Source of the DNA: Streptomyces sp. NBC_01775
GTDB taxonomy: Bacteria; Actinomycetota; Actinomycetes; Streptomycetales; Streptomycetaceae
Assembly (NCBI RefSeq): GCF_035917675.1
Contig: NZ_CP109104.1
Span: forward strand, 5,394,001-5,458,000
Length of the DNA stretch: 64,000 bases
Direction: 5' to 3'
Within the stretch, counting starts at the first letter, position 1. Every line of letters begins with the position of its first letter. The notes under the pieces were generated by a model that made no database searches, had not been told where the DNA came from, and saw only the letters and a list, made by a program, of their open reading frames with translations. Of this stretch, positions 25,173-32,580 are shown one piece after another. Position numbers and translations under genes: made by a program.

Positions 25173-26318
25173 TGGCTCAGCAGAGGAAGCGGAACCCCAA
25201 CGGCGCTGGCACCATCACCAAGCGCAAGGACGGGCGCTTTCAGGCGGCCGTTTACGTGATGCAGCCGGACGGAACACGCGCACGGAAGTTCGCCTACGGC
25301 AAGACGTGGACCGAGTGCGACACGAAGCGCCGTGAGCTGCTGGCCAAGGTGGACCAGGGTGTGCCCGTGCCCACGCGGTCGGCGAAGCTCTCGGAGTGGT
25401 TGCCCTACTGGCTGGAGAACGTCATACGGCCGCGCCGGAAGCTGAGCACCTACGACAAGTACGAGGCGCACGTACGGCTCTACCTCACTCCGCGCATCGG
25501 CACGAAGCGGCTGGAGTCCCTGGGCGTCGCCGACGTTCGGCGCTTCCTGGCCCGACTGGAGCGGGAGACCACGGCGGCCACTGCCAAGGAGACGCACCGC
25601 GTGCTGCGCTCGGCGCTCTCCGCTGCCTGCCGGGAAGAGCTGCTGACGCGGAACGTCGCCAGCCTGGTCGAGCCGCCCCGCGTCACCTCCCGGGAGCTGA
25701 GTCCCTGGACGCTGGACGAGACGCTGACGTTCCTGGGCGCCGCCCGTAAAGATCGGCTCTACGCGGCGTTCGTCCTGGCCGTCACGATGGGTCTGCGGCG
25801 GGGCGAGATCGTGGGGCTCCGCTGGTCGGATGTGGACCTGGAGAACCGTGTCCTGTACGTCCGCCAGCAGACCCAGCGCAGGCGCGGCCAGCTCTACCAG
25901 GACGACCCCAAGGGGCGCCGTCGTCGCGCTGTCCCGCTGCCCGCCATGTGCGTCGCCCCTCTCCGCTGGCACCGTCTGCGGCAGGCCGCTGCCAAGCAGA
26001 AGGCGGGGGAGCGGTGGCAGGAGAGCGCGTACGTCTTCACCACACGCACCGGGCGTCCGGTCGAGCCGCGCAACGTGTACCGCTCCTTCACCCCGCGTCG
26101 CCGAGTCGGCCGGCCTCCGCGTGACCCGGCCGCACGACGCCCGGCACGGCTGCGCCACGCTCCTCGTCGCAGCCGGGGTCGCTCCCCGCGTCGTGATGGA
26201 GATCCTCGGGCACAGCCAGATCAGCATCACGATGGACGTGTACACGCACGTGGTGCAGGACACCCAGCGGGAGGCCATCAGCCACATGGACCGGCTGCTC
26301 AGGAGGCGCTGGCGTTAG
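25172..26318 (+). pseudogene. int: AICE tyrosine integrase with a 1-base frameshift
   Basis: The intact first part holds the AP2-like arm-binding region (NGAGTITKRKDGRFQAAVYV), the SAM-like core-binding domain (about 75-180) and catalytic Arg I in TMGLRRGEIVGLRW. After EPRNVYRSFT the frame breaks: four C's at 26091-26094 where three would give RVAESAGLRVTRPHDARHGC. The lost frame carries H-x-x-R (HDARHG), LGHS and catalytic Tyr (MDVYTHVVQD) and ends at 26318. As given, translation runs on to 26332 as a nonsense Arg-rich tail without these residues. Either the integrase is inactive or there is a homopolymer reading error. Confidence 0.9.
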
Positions 26319-26338
26319 TAACCGCCAGATGACAAAGG

Positions 26339-26372
26339 GGAAGCCCCCAGCCTTTTCAGGCTGGGGGCTTCC
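26339..26372 (+). terminator. strong terminator after int
   Basis: ggaagcccccagcc pairs perfectly with ggctgggggcttcc (14 bp) around a 6-base loop, 21 bases after the original integrase stop. Confidence 0.85.
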
Positions 26373-26867
26373 GCTGGTGCTGGTGAGGCTCAGACTCATC
26401 ACCCGTAGCACAACAACTGTGGCTGGACGATCAGCGAACGGACCAGATCCCCGTACCTAGTGTCAAAGCCGATGCGCTGCTGATGAGCGCCAGCAGTCCG
26501 TACGGGATGCGCTCCACAGTCACACGAACACCACCGCAGCGGAGATCGAAGATGGGCCCTGTTGGGGTGGTTGCATCAGAGCTCGGCTCCCGCCTATTGG
26601 TTGTCGTCACTTGGCGCTCGTCTACGCAGCTGGCCACGAGACCTCCTCTTGATCGAAACGCATGATTAGAGCAGCACCCAAGTGGGTGGTGCTCCTCTGG
26701 TGCGCCGACTTTGAGGGAGGGGCTACTTAGCCGCGCAAGTCGGTTCACGGATCAGCGCCACTTGTTCCAACAGGGGGATGAGGCTGAACCATGGAGCGAT
26801 ACCTGCCTGACCTGCGGCTATACGCCTCTTCCCTGTAGTTAGAAGAGAGGAGGCGACTAGCAAGCAG
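26373..26867. other. AICE non-coding stretch between int and the right-end gene
   Basis: No supported gene. The G+C content is lower than in neighbouring DNA. The minus-strand open frame 26431-26748 and the short plus-strand frame 26483-26665 show no domain and no good ribosome site. AGAGAGGAGG at about 26842-26851 looks like a ribosome site but has no start at the right distance. Confidence 0.45.
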
Positions 26868-27617
26868 TTGCGGGAGTGCGATCACTCCTTCCGAACTGAC
26901 AACCCTGGTTACCGTCAAGCGACAACTATGGTTGTCGCTGTGAAGCAACAGGAATCCGTTGGTACCGATGCGTCGGCAGGTGATGCCGCACGGCTGCGTA
27001 GCCCAGCCTGGCGCGAACCTGACGATCTTGAAATCGCCGAACTATGTGACCAGATGCGATCCGCGGCCAAGACTCTGGCGCGAAGAATCTCTGCGCGGAG
27101 TCGAGAGTGCATGGGCAACGGCCACACTGCTCCGGCTAGCGTGACTCAATACGCCGACTGGCAGCTCGCTCACCTGCGTGTGCTGCGGTACATGCAAGAA
27201 GCTGTGCAGGACATTGCAGCCGACACGACGCAGGCCGCTGGCGAAATGGGGGCTAGCTACAGTCAGGTTGGACTCGCCTGGGGGATCTCCCGGCAGGCTG
27301 CTCGGAAGAAATGGCCCCAAGCGGGTGGCGTCGGGGAATACTTGACGGAGACGTTTTCCATAGAGAGGTATGGAGGGAGCGCGGAAGTCAGCCGCGTACC
27401 GGGGCAATCCACGTGGACGTGGACGGGGCGCGGTTGCGATGGCGCCGACCAGCAGGCAGCGCAGAGCTGCGACAGCCCATGGGCGGCCCTGGCCGCAGCT
27501 GACGCTTTTCTGCGAGACCACTTCGTGGCGCTTGGGTGGCGTGATGGCGTCGACGTGCCGTTCGTCCTGTCGGTCCCTGATCGCGAGTCTTGCTGGTGTG
27601 CCAACATCGACGACTGA
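26868..27617 (+). CDS. AICE hypothetical protein with helix-turn-helix
   Basis: 249 aa if started at TTG 26868; ATG at 26928 or GTG at 26940 are possible later starts and none has a well-spaced ribosome site. The conserved-looking core is helical: IAELCDQMRSAAKTLARRIS, YADWQLAHLRVLRYMQEAVQ and the HTH-like GEMGASYSQVGLAWGISRQA, then ARKKWP. The C-terminal 70 residues are soluble with several Cys and Trp. It probably binds DNA. It sits next to the right att site, where other AICEs carry variable cargo. Confidence 0.6.
   Translation: MRECDHSFRTDNPGYRQATTMVVAVKQQESVGTDASAGDAARLRSPAWREPDDLEIAELCDQMRSAAKTLARRISARSRECMGNGHTAPASVTQYADWQLAHLRVLRYMQEAVQDIAADTTQAAGEMGASYSQVGLAWGISRQAARKKWPQAGGVGEYLTETFSIERYGGSAEVSRVPGQSTWTWTGRGCDGADQQAAQSCDSPWAALAAADAFLRDHFVALGWRDGVDVPFVLSVPDRESCWCANIDD
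26898..26936. promoter_or_regulatory. two gacaac...gtt repeat sites
   Basis: gacaac-tatg-gttgtc (26921-26936) is a perfect 6-bp inverted repeat; gacaac-cctg-gttacc (26898-26913) is an imperfect copy 23 bp upstream. They overlap the possible starts of the HTH protein and could be its own operator. Confidence 0.35.
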
Positions 27618-27764
27618 TGCTTGCCATGAGTGACATGGGCGACTCGGCTTCAAGCTGGTCTGGGGTCGGTAGCGCGCAGCGCGGGTCATGAGCCGGGTGG
27701 GTCGGCTCTTGCTGGGAGCCCAGGTCGTCTGTCTCCGCTCGCGTTGATGTCAGATGTGGATGTC

Positions 27765-27798
27765 AAAGACCCCGGACCATGATCGGTCCGGGGTCTTT
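27765..27798. terminator. terminator of the tRNA-Arg gene
   Basis: aaagaccccggacc and ggtccggggtcttt form a perfect 14-bp stem with a 6-base loop, ending 4 bases beyond the tRNA CCA on its minus strand. Tail and head A/T runs let it work in both directions. Confidence 0.8.
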
Positions 27799-27802
27799 CC
27801 GC

Positions 27803-27878
27803 TGGTGCCCCCGGCAGGATTCGAACCTGCGACACCCGCTTTAGGAGAGCGGTGCTCTATCCCCTGAGCTACGGAGGC
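27803..27878 (-). tRNA. tRNA-Arg(CCU)
   Basis: The minus strand folds into a full cloverleaf: acceptor GCCTCCG/CGGGGGC with one G-T pair, D arm GCTC/GAGC, anticodon stem CCGCT/AGCGG with loop CTCCTAA (anticodon CCU), and T arm GCAGG/CCTGC with TTCGAAT. Discriminator A and an encoded CCA follow. The gene is intact although its 3' part is the attachment site of the AICE, because the element carries the missing 3' sequence. Confidence 0.95.
27805..27847. repeat. right att copy (inside the intact tRNA-Arg gene)
   Basis: 43 bases identical to 16613-16655, running from the CCA end through the T arm to the anticodon loop. Confidence 0.92.
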
Positions 27879-28148
27879 GGGGCGGGGCTTGCTGGAGGGC
27901 TTGGAAACTCCACGCCGGCCGGCAAGCGCCTGGGCGCCCCTGAAGGACCGCCCAGGACAGGTTAGCGGATAGACGAGGATCATGGCGCGGGACCGGGGTG
28001 AGGCGGCGCTGTCTCCGGGGGGAGCTGTCCCGGGCCGGTGACGCGAGGCGGCGGAGCCGGGGTGTGGGGGCCATTCCCAGGGGCTCTTGGCGGTGCTGCA
28101 ACGCAGAGCACCGGCACGGCACTTCAGTGGCCACCGAGGGGTAGCCCC

Positions 28149-28191
28149 ATGAGCATGCTCGTGATCAAGCATGAGCATGCTCGTGATCAAG
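28149..28191 (+). repeat. 22-bp tandem duplication
   Basis: atgagcatgctcgtgatcaa-gc at 28149-28170 is repeated at 28171-28191 with 21 matching bases. It duplicates the start of the gene that follows; 22 is not a multiple of 3, so the first ATG no longer reads into it. Confidence 0.9.
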
Positions 28192-28503
28192 GGGGACTAC
28201 CGGGTCGTCGGGGCGAGCCCCGACGGGGATTGGTCCGGTTCTATCCCGACAACCCGGAGCTGTGGAAGCGGGTGCCAGGCGAATACGTCACAACCGTGTT
28301 CGTCGATCTGCGTGAGGAACTGACCGGGGCGGCGGGCGCGGCAAAAAGGGGGGAAGGGGTTGTGGCCCGTGGACGTCAGTGAGGCGGGCGGCAAGATCCA
28401 GGGAGTGGAGTCGCTCACCGACGACGTGGTGATCCTGCCGAAGCTCTTCCGTCGGCTCGCCGACCACGGCCTCGGGGAACATCGGTACAGCGGTTGGCGC
28501 TGA
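28149..28503 (+). pseudogene. broken gene, possibly nuclease-like
   Basis: From the second ATG (28171) the frame gives MSMLVIKGDYRVVGASPDGD. After one missing base near 28231 it continues in another frame as VRFYPDNPELWKRVPGEYVT, and further on, in yet another frame, GVESLTDDVVILPKLFRRLA and DHGLGEHRY to a stop at 28503. The beginning (hydrophobic strand, then PDGDSVRF) recalls staphylococcal-nuclease-like proteins of Streptomyces, but catalytic residues are not recognisable in what remains. Confidence 0.5.
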
Positions 28504-28509
28504 GAACGA

Positions 28510-29337
28510 TCACGGTCCGATCGGCGCGTGGGTGCTGACGCGGTTCTCGTACTCGCGACGGGCCTTGCGCTGGGCCGGAACAGCCGGGACACCCTGGCCG
28601 CCGTCGAGCGCGGCCCGCTCGGCGGGCTCCAGGCCGGCCGCGCGGAGGACGTCGGCGACCTTGCCGGGCATGCGAGGGTGACCGGCAGCTCCGGGGCGGG
28701 GGCGTCCTCCTTGATGGCGGTGTGGTCGGGCATGAGGTCGGCGACGGCTGTGCGGATGGCGCCGCGGCTGACGCCGTGTTCGCGGGCGAGGGCGGCGATG
28801 GAGCGGCCTTCCAGGTACGTGGTGCGTACGGTGTCGGTCTTCGCAGTCGCCACGGCGGGGCGGCGTCCGTCCTTGCTGCCCTTGGTCTCGGCGGCCCGTA
28901 GTCCGTCGTAGGTGAGTTCACGCTGGAGGTCGCGCTGGAGTTGGCCGGCGGCGGCGAGGGTCTGCACCGTGAACTTCACGGTGGGCAGGAGTTCGCCGGT
29001 GCGCGGGTGGCGGGTGGTGAGGTCCATCGCGGAGAGCGCGCCGTCGTGGATGCGCGGGGCGAGGCGGTCGCGGTGGAGGACGTCGAGCACGTCGAGGATG
29101 TGGCCGGTGCCGCGTACGAGTCGGAACATCTCGGAGATGTGCACGGTGTCGGCCGGCCGCGCGTAGGTGAGCAGTTCGCCGAACTTCGGGCGCTGGAGGG
29201 AGAGAGAGGCGGCTGGAGGTGCCGGTGTCCTCCTCGAAGACGACCGGGTCCTCGATCCCGGCCTCGTGAAGGACGAGGCTCTGCCGGGCGGTCGACTGCT
29301 GGTCGGTCGAGACCCGCTTGTAGACCAGGTTCGCCAC
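28510..29337 (-). pseudogene. serine recombinase (resolvase/invertase family) with two frameshifts
   Basis: GTG at 29337 with GGAAGGGG upstream begins (M)ANLVYKRVSTDQQSTARQ, where Ser10 is the family's catalytic serine. After EEDTGTSSRLSL the frame breaks in a (CT)n run near 29205. It resumes as KFGELLTYARPADTVHISEM, FRLVRGTGHILDVLDVLHRD and TVQTLAAAGQLQRDLQREL, ending in an HTH (GRSIAALAREHGVSRGAIRT). A second shift near 28675 (one base missing before MPGKVADVLRAAGLEPAERA) precedes the natural stop at 28510. It would be about 275 aa if repaired. Confidence 0.85.
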
Positions 29338-29472
29338 CGAAGGGCCCCTTCCGTACGGAGGATCGGACCCTGTCTGTCGTCAAACCCTGTCAGCGATCAC
29401 CATCGGATCTGCTTGGATTCGAGCCGCCGCGAACCCCCCGGATCGCACGGGTTCATCGGACACGCCGCCCAT

Positions 29473-29500
29473 CTGTCGGCAAACGATCGTTTGCCGACAG
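29473..29500. promoter_or_regulatory. perfect 28-bp palindrome, possible resolvase crossover site
   Basis: ctgtcggcaaacga/tcgtttgccgacag is fully self-complementary with no spacer. The outer tgtc/gaca ends resemble half-sites bound by resolvase-type serine recombinases. It lies 136 bp upstream of the recombinase start. Confidence 0.6.
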
Positions 29501-29562
29501 GACGGGGTTGATCGGAATGTTCCTGGGCTCGCAGGGCCAACGGGTTTGGCTGCCCGTCGTTC

Positions 29563-29586
29563 GCTGCGGCTGCGGCTGCGGCTGCG
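29563..29586. repeat. (gctgcg)4 hexanucleotide repeat
   Basis: Four exact 6-base units in non-coding DNA between the recombinase remnant and the NmrA-like gene. Confidence 0.85.
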
Positions 29587-29689
29587 GCTCGGCTGGGGGC
29601 CATGTCAGCGTCTCAGCTTCGGGTCAGGTCCCTCGGCTGTCAGCAGTGGATCGCCGAGCGCGAAAGCAGTTCCGGCGGCGTGACCAGTC

Positions 29690-30529
29690 TCAGCGGAACG
29701 CGGCGACATTGCGGGTGGCCCAGTCGGCGAAGGGGTGCGGGGCGCGGCCGAGGACCTGCTGGACGTCCGGGCTGACGCGCAGTTCGGCCGGGCTCGGGGA
29801 TCCGAGGATGTCCAGAGTGTCGTCGGCGAGCTCCGCCGGCATGCTCTGGGTCATGGCGGCCTTGGCCTCGTCGCGGGTGAGCTCGTGAAACCTCACCGGC
29901 GAGCCCAGCGCGGCGGCGATGGCCTCCGCCTGCTGGCGCGGAGTGATCACGTCCGGGCCGGTCAGCTCGTAGACGCCGCCGGTGTGCCGGTCATCCAGCA
30001 GGCAGGCTGCCGCGACCGCGGCGATGTCCGCCGGGTCGATGATCGGCACCCCGACGTCGCCGAAGGGCGCGGCGACGACCTGTTGCGCGCGGACGGACTC
30101 GGCCCACCACAGGGCGTTGGAGGCGAAGCCGCCCGGCCGCAGGATGGTCCACTCCAGGCCGGACTCCCGCAGCATGTCCTCCAGTGCGCGCATCGCGATC
30201 CGCGTTTGGCCGGAGGGCCTGGTCACCACGCCCAGCGTGGAGAGCAGGACGACCCGGCGGACCCCGCTGGCCTCAGCTTCGCTGATGATGTCGGCAGGGT
30301 TGGCTCCAGTGGCGTGCAGGTCGCCGGACAGCAGCAGGAACAGCGCCTTCGTCCCGGCCATCGCGGGCTTGAGGCTGGCCGGCTTGGCCAGGTCGGCCGT
30401 CACGTGGCGGACGCCGTTCGGTACCGCCGCCGTGTGCCGTGACACCGCCGTCACCTGGTGGCCCGTCTCAGCCAGTGCCTGCGTCAACGGCCGGCCGATA
30501 TTCCCGGTAGCTCCGGTCACTACGATCAT
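29690..30529 (-). CDS. NmrA-like NAD(P)-binding reductase (atypical SDR)
   Basis: 279 aa. The cofactor loop VTGATGNIGRPLTQALAETG starts at residue 4. Further family marks are ALFLLLSGDLHA, GVRRVVLLSTLGV, LEWTILRPGGFASNALWW and VPIIDPADIAAVAAACL. Relatives (YtfG/QorB, NmrA) reduce quinones or act as redox sensors. No Y-x-x-x-K active site is seen, as usual for this group. It is divergent from an HxlR regulator 91 bases away, a common redox- or electrophile-responsive gene pair. Confidence 0.88.
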   Translation of the reverse strand: MIVVTGATGNIGRPLTQALAETGHQVTAVSRHTAAVPNGVRHVTADLAKPASLKPAMAGTKALFLLLSGDLHATGANPADIISEAEASGVRRVVLLSTLGVVTRPSGQTRIAMRALEDMLRESGLEWTILRPGGFASNALWWAESVRAQQVVAAPFGDVGVPIIDPADIAAVAAACLLDDRHTGGVYELTGPDVITPRQQAEAIAAALGSPVRFHELTRDEAKAAMTQSMPAELADDTLDILGSPSPAELRVSPDVQQVLGRAPHPFADWATRNVAAFR

Positions 30530-30598
30530 GATCAGCTCCTTGTCGGATGTCCTCTGTGGCCTTCACGCTAGGAGCGGGGCTAACTCTTGGTAAGGACA

Positions 30599-30610
30599 TA
30601 CCTTGAGGTA
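30599..30610. promoter_or_regulatory. probable HxlR operator
   Basis: tacct-tg-aggta is a short perfect palindrome in the divergent promoter region. ggtaag occurs twice (30589 and 30607), 18 bp apart, and the second copy overlaps the ribosome site of the regulator gene. HxlR/HypR-type regulators bind sites of this kind near their own start. Confidence 0.45.
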
Positions 30611-30620
30611 AGCTCATGTC

Positions 30621-30992
30621 ATGGTGGGAAGCGTGCAGCACAGGCAGCCCGCGACGGGGAAGCCGTATGACGTGTTTCACACCGACTGCCCCGCGCGCGA
30701 CATGGTCGACCACGTGACCAGCAGGTGGGGCGTCTGGGTGCTGATCTCGTTGCGGAGCAATGACCTCCGGTTCTACGAGCTGCGCGAGAGCATCCAGGGC
30801 ATCAGCGAGAAGATGCTCGCCCAGACCCTGCGGGCGCTGGTCCAGGACGGCCTGGTCTGGCGGGAGGTCGAGCCGACGACGCCGCCCCAGGTCACCTACG
30901 GGCTGACCGAGTTCGGCCGGGACGTCGGCGAGCCGCTGACGGAGCTGTTCGACCGGATCACACTGCGACTGTCGCCGCGCAGCACGGGATAG
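30621..30992 (+). CDS. HxlR-family transcriptional regulator
   Basis: 123 aa, a single winged helix-turn-helix domain of the DUF24/HxlR family. CPARDMVDHVTSRWGVWVLI carries the conserved N-terminal Cys that in several homologues senses electrophiles or disulfide stress. RFYELRESIQGISEKMLAQT and LRALVQDGLVWREV form the recognition helix and wing. It likely controls itself and the divergent NmrA-like reductase. Confidence 0.9.
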   Translation: MVGSVQHRQPATGKPYDVFHTDCPARDMVDHVTSRWGVWVLISLRSNDLRFYELRESIQGISEKMLAQTLRALVQDGLVWREVEPTTPPQVTYGLTEFGRDVGEPLTELFDRITLRLSPRSTG

Positions 30993-31089
30993 CGTGATAG
31001 CGGCTGGCGCACATTCGCGACGCGATGGACGCCCTGCTGAACCAGATCTTCGCCCTGATCCCATAGCGCCCTCTGGTCACCCTGAACGC

Positions 31090-31410
31090 GCTGCGTGACC
31101 TCCAGGCCGACTCGTCCTCGTCCTGGTCCAGTTCGGGCGCGTCCGGGTCACGCAGCGGGTGCAGGGCGCAGGGCGCCGGCGGCCGGGGTGGAGGCGGGGA
31201 AGCTGTAGCGGCCGAGCAGGTTCAGGTTGCGGTGCTTGTGCGGGGGCAGGCGGGCGACGGTCCTCGTCGGGGATCTCGTGGCCCTCCGCCTGGAGCTGTT
31301 CGACGGCGGCGTCGGTGTATTTCGTCGTCCAGAGCACGGTGGCGTTGAGGACCAGGCCGACAAGGTCACCAACAGGCTGGGTTCCTCGGGGAAGCAGCGA
31401 CAGTTGAATA
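31090..31410 (-). pseudogene. Tn3-family transposase C-terminal remnant
   Basis: The reverse strand reads VGDLVGLVLNATVLWTTKYT, DAAVEQLQAEGHEIPDED, then in a second frame VARLPPHKHRNLNLLGRYSF, and a third DPDAPELDQDEDES. This is the conserved end of Tn3-type transposases in actinomycetes. Two frameshifts and the lack of all upstream domains mark it as a scar. The serine recombinase wreck 2 kb away may come from the same transposon. Confidence 0.8.
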
Positions 31411-31473
31411 AGAGCCCACAGGTTCTGAGGGCTTGAGAGCGCGTGAGTGCTTGCTTCAGGGGCGCTGGGACGA

Positions 31474-31959
31474 CTACCCCTGGCGGAAGAATTCCTGCAT
31501 GTCGGCAGCGACAGTCGTCAGCTCTTCGCCAGCCTCAATCACGGTCGTCACAGTGCACTCCCAGCCGCTGGAGAAGACCCCAGCTCGCAGGGTCCAGCTC
31601 AGGTGCACGTGACCACCCGAACCGAACGTCGCTGCCACGACCAGCTCGTTGTTGACCCAAGACCGCTCGCCCTCCCAACCGGTGAAGTCGCGCGCAAGAC
31701 CGTCGAGAAACTCGGTCAGGTATCCCGCACCGTCCCAGGCAGACACGGTCACGGCCCCGATTCGTGCGCGCAGGCCGTCATCGACAGCCTCCACGGCGAA
31801 TACGACCTCGAACTCATCTGTCCGCGACCAGTCGAACAACCGGATAGAGGGTGCTTGCGACCCCACCCCCCGAACGACGAGCTCGACCTGCCCAGGAACC
31901 ACCTCGATCAGACTCACCAACCGAGGATAAGGACGCCAACACGGCCCGGCCATCGCCAT
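31474..31959 (-). CDS. DUF6228 family protein
   Basis: 161 aa, soluble. EVVFAVEAVDDGLRARIGAV, WDGAGYLTEFLDGLARDFTG with WEGERSWVNNELVVAATFGS, and VHLSWTLRAGVFSSGWECTV follow the pattern of DUF6228, a small Streptomyces family of unknown function often found in variable regions near toxin-immunity type genes. Two close ATG codons (31959, 31953) are possible starts; no strong ribosome site. Confidence 0.7.
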   Translation of the reverse strand: MAMAGPCWRPYPRLVSLIEVVPGQVELVVRGVGSQAPSIRLFDWSRTDEFEVVFAVEAVDDGLRARIGAVTVSAWDGAGYLTEFLDGLARDFTGWEGERSWVNNELVVAATFGSGGHVHLSWTLRAGVFSSGWECTVTTVIEAGEELTTVAADMQEFFRQG

Positions 31960-32127
31960 TTACGACGCGGTGCTACGTCCCGCCGTCGTTGGGGGCTCCA
32001 CCCCCAGATCCCCACCAGGAGCATCACGGTCGGTAGTGATTCCGGAGCCAGATTGATCAACTGGCGACACTTGAATACGCGAGCTCACCAGTACCGAGGC
32101 CGGACTACTTCGCGCTGAACGACGGCG

Positions 32128-32277
32128 ATGCCGGTCTCCGGATTCCCCGACTACCTGGAGAAGCGCGAGGACCGGCTGTTCATCTCCAACGGCCAGTCGA
32201 CCGGTTTCGGGACCGTCGTGGACGTCACGAAGCAGCACCGTTCGGATGAACCGGCCCTCTACGGACCTGGTGTTTGA
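32128..32277 (+). pseudogene. short coding-like fragment
   Basis: 49 codons, MPVSGFPDYLEKREDRLFIS then NGQSTGFGTVVDVTKQHRSD, look like real protein sequence (mixed charged residues, strand-turn pattern) rather than GC-driven noise. There is no ribosome site, and no continuation on either side. Probably the end of a lost gene; family not recognised. Confidence 0.3.
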
Positions 32278-32406
32278 AGAGAAGTAACGACAGAAGGGGG
32301 AGGGGAGTGTGGGCCGTGGGCCGTGAGGGCCCGCCGTGGGGCGTGGGGGCTTCGGAGTGCTGGAGTGCGTGACAGGTGGATGTCACGCACTCCGTCCTCA
32401 TGGGGG

Positions 32407-32447
32407 GCACGTGTGACGGCACGTGTGACGGCACGTGTGACGGCACG
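32407..32447. repeat. 12-bp tandem repeat, 3.4 copies
   Basis: gcacgtgtgacg occurs three times exactly (32407, 32419, 32431), then gcacg. Looser copies of gctcgccgt/gtgcgc follow to about 32530. The whole stretch 32280-32575 is otherwise non-coding. Confidence 0.9.
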
Positions 32448-32546
32448 CTCGCCGTCCGTGCGCCGTTGTCCGGGCGCTCGCCGTCTGTGCGCTCGCCGTT
32501 CGTGCGCGCCGTTCGTGCGCCGCCGTACGCGTGTCGGGGCGTCGGA

Positions 32547-32580
32547 GTCAGCGTGCCGGCGTCAGCGTGCCGGCGTCAGC
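32547..32580. repeat. 14-bp tandem repeat at the 3' end of the protease gene
   Basis: gtcagcgtgccggc at 32547 and 32561, then gtcagc, running into the stop codon of the protease gene. Confidence 0.85.

Larger units (their letters stand above)
16613..27847. mobile_element. AICE, pSAM2-like integrative and conjugative element in tRNA-Arg(CCU)
   Basis: About 11.2 kb bounded by 43-bp direct repeats; the intact tRNA is at the right end. It holds all AICE modules in pSAM2 order: Nudix (Pif-like) and GntR (KorSA-like), SCO3933-family regulator, FtsK/TraB-like translocase, a run of small spread proteins, a RepSA-like initiator, xis and int. Extra genes are a zinc-finger protein at the left end, a HATPase with a 114-aa partner, and an HTH protein beside the right end. 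An integrase frameshift and an ATC start in rep suggest that it no longer excises or replicates by itself. Confidence 0.92.

Noticed and set aside
26431..26748. Minus-strand frame between int and the right-end HTH gene
   Set aside because: No ribosome site, no domain, and composition not clearly coding.
30993..31076. Short plus-strand stretch LAHIRDAMDALLNQIFALIP after the HxlR gene
   Set aside because: Coding-like, but only about 20 codons with no start; too short to assign.
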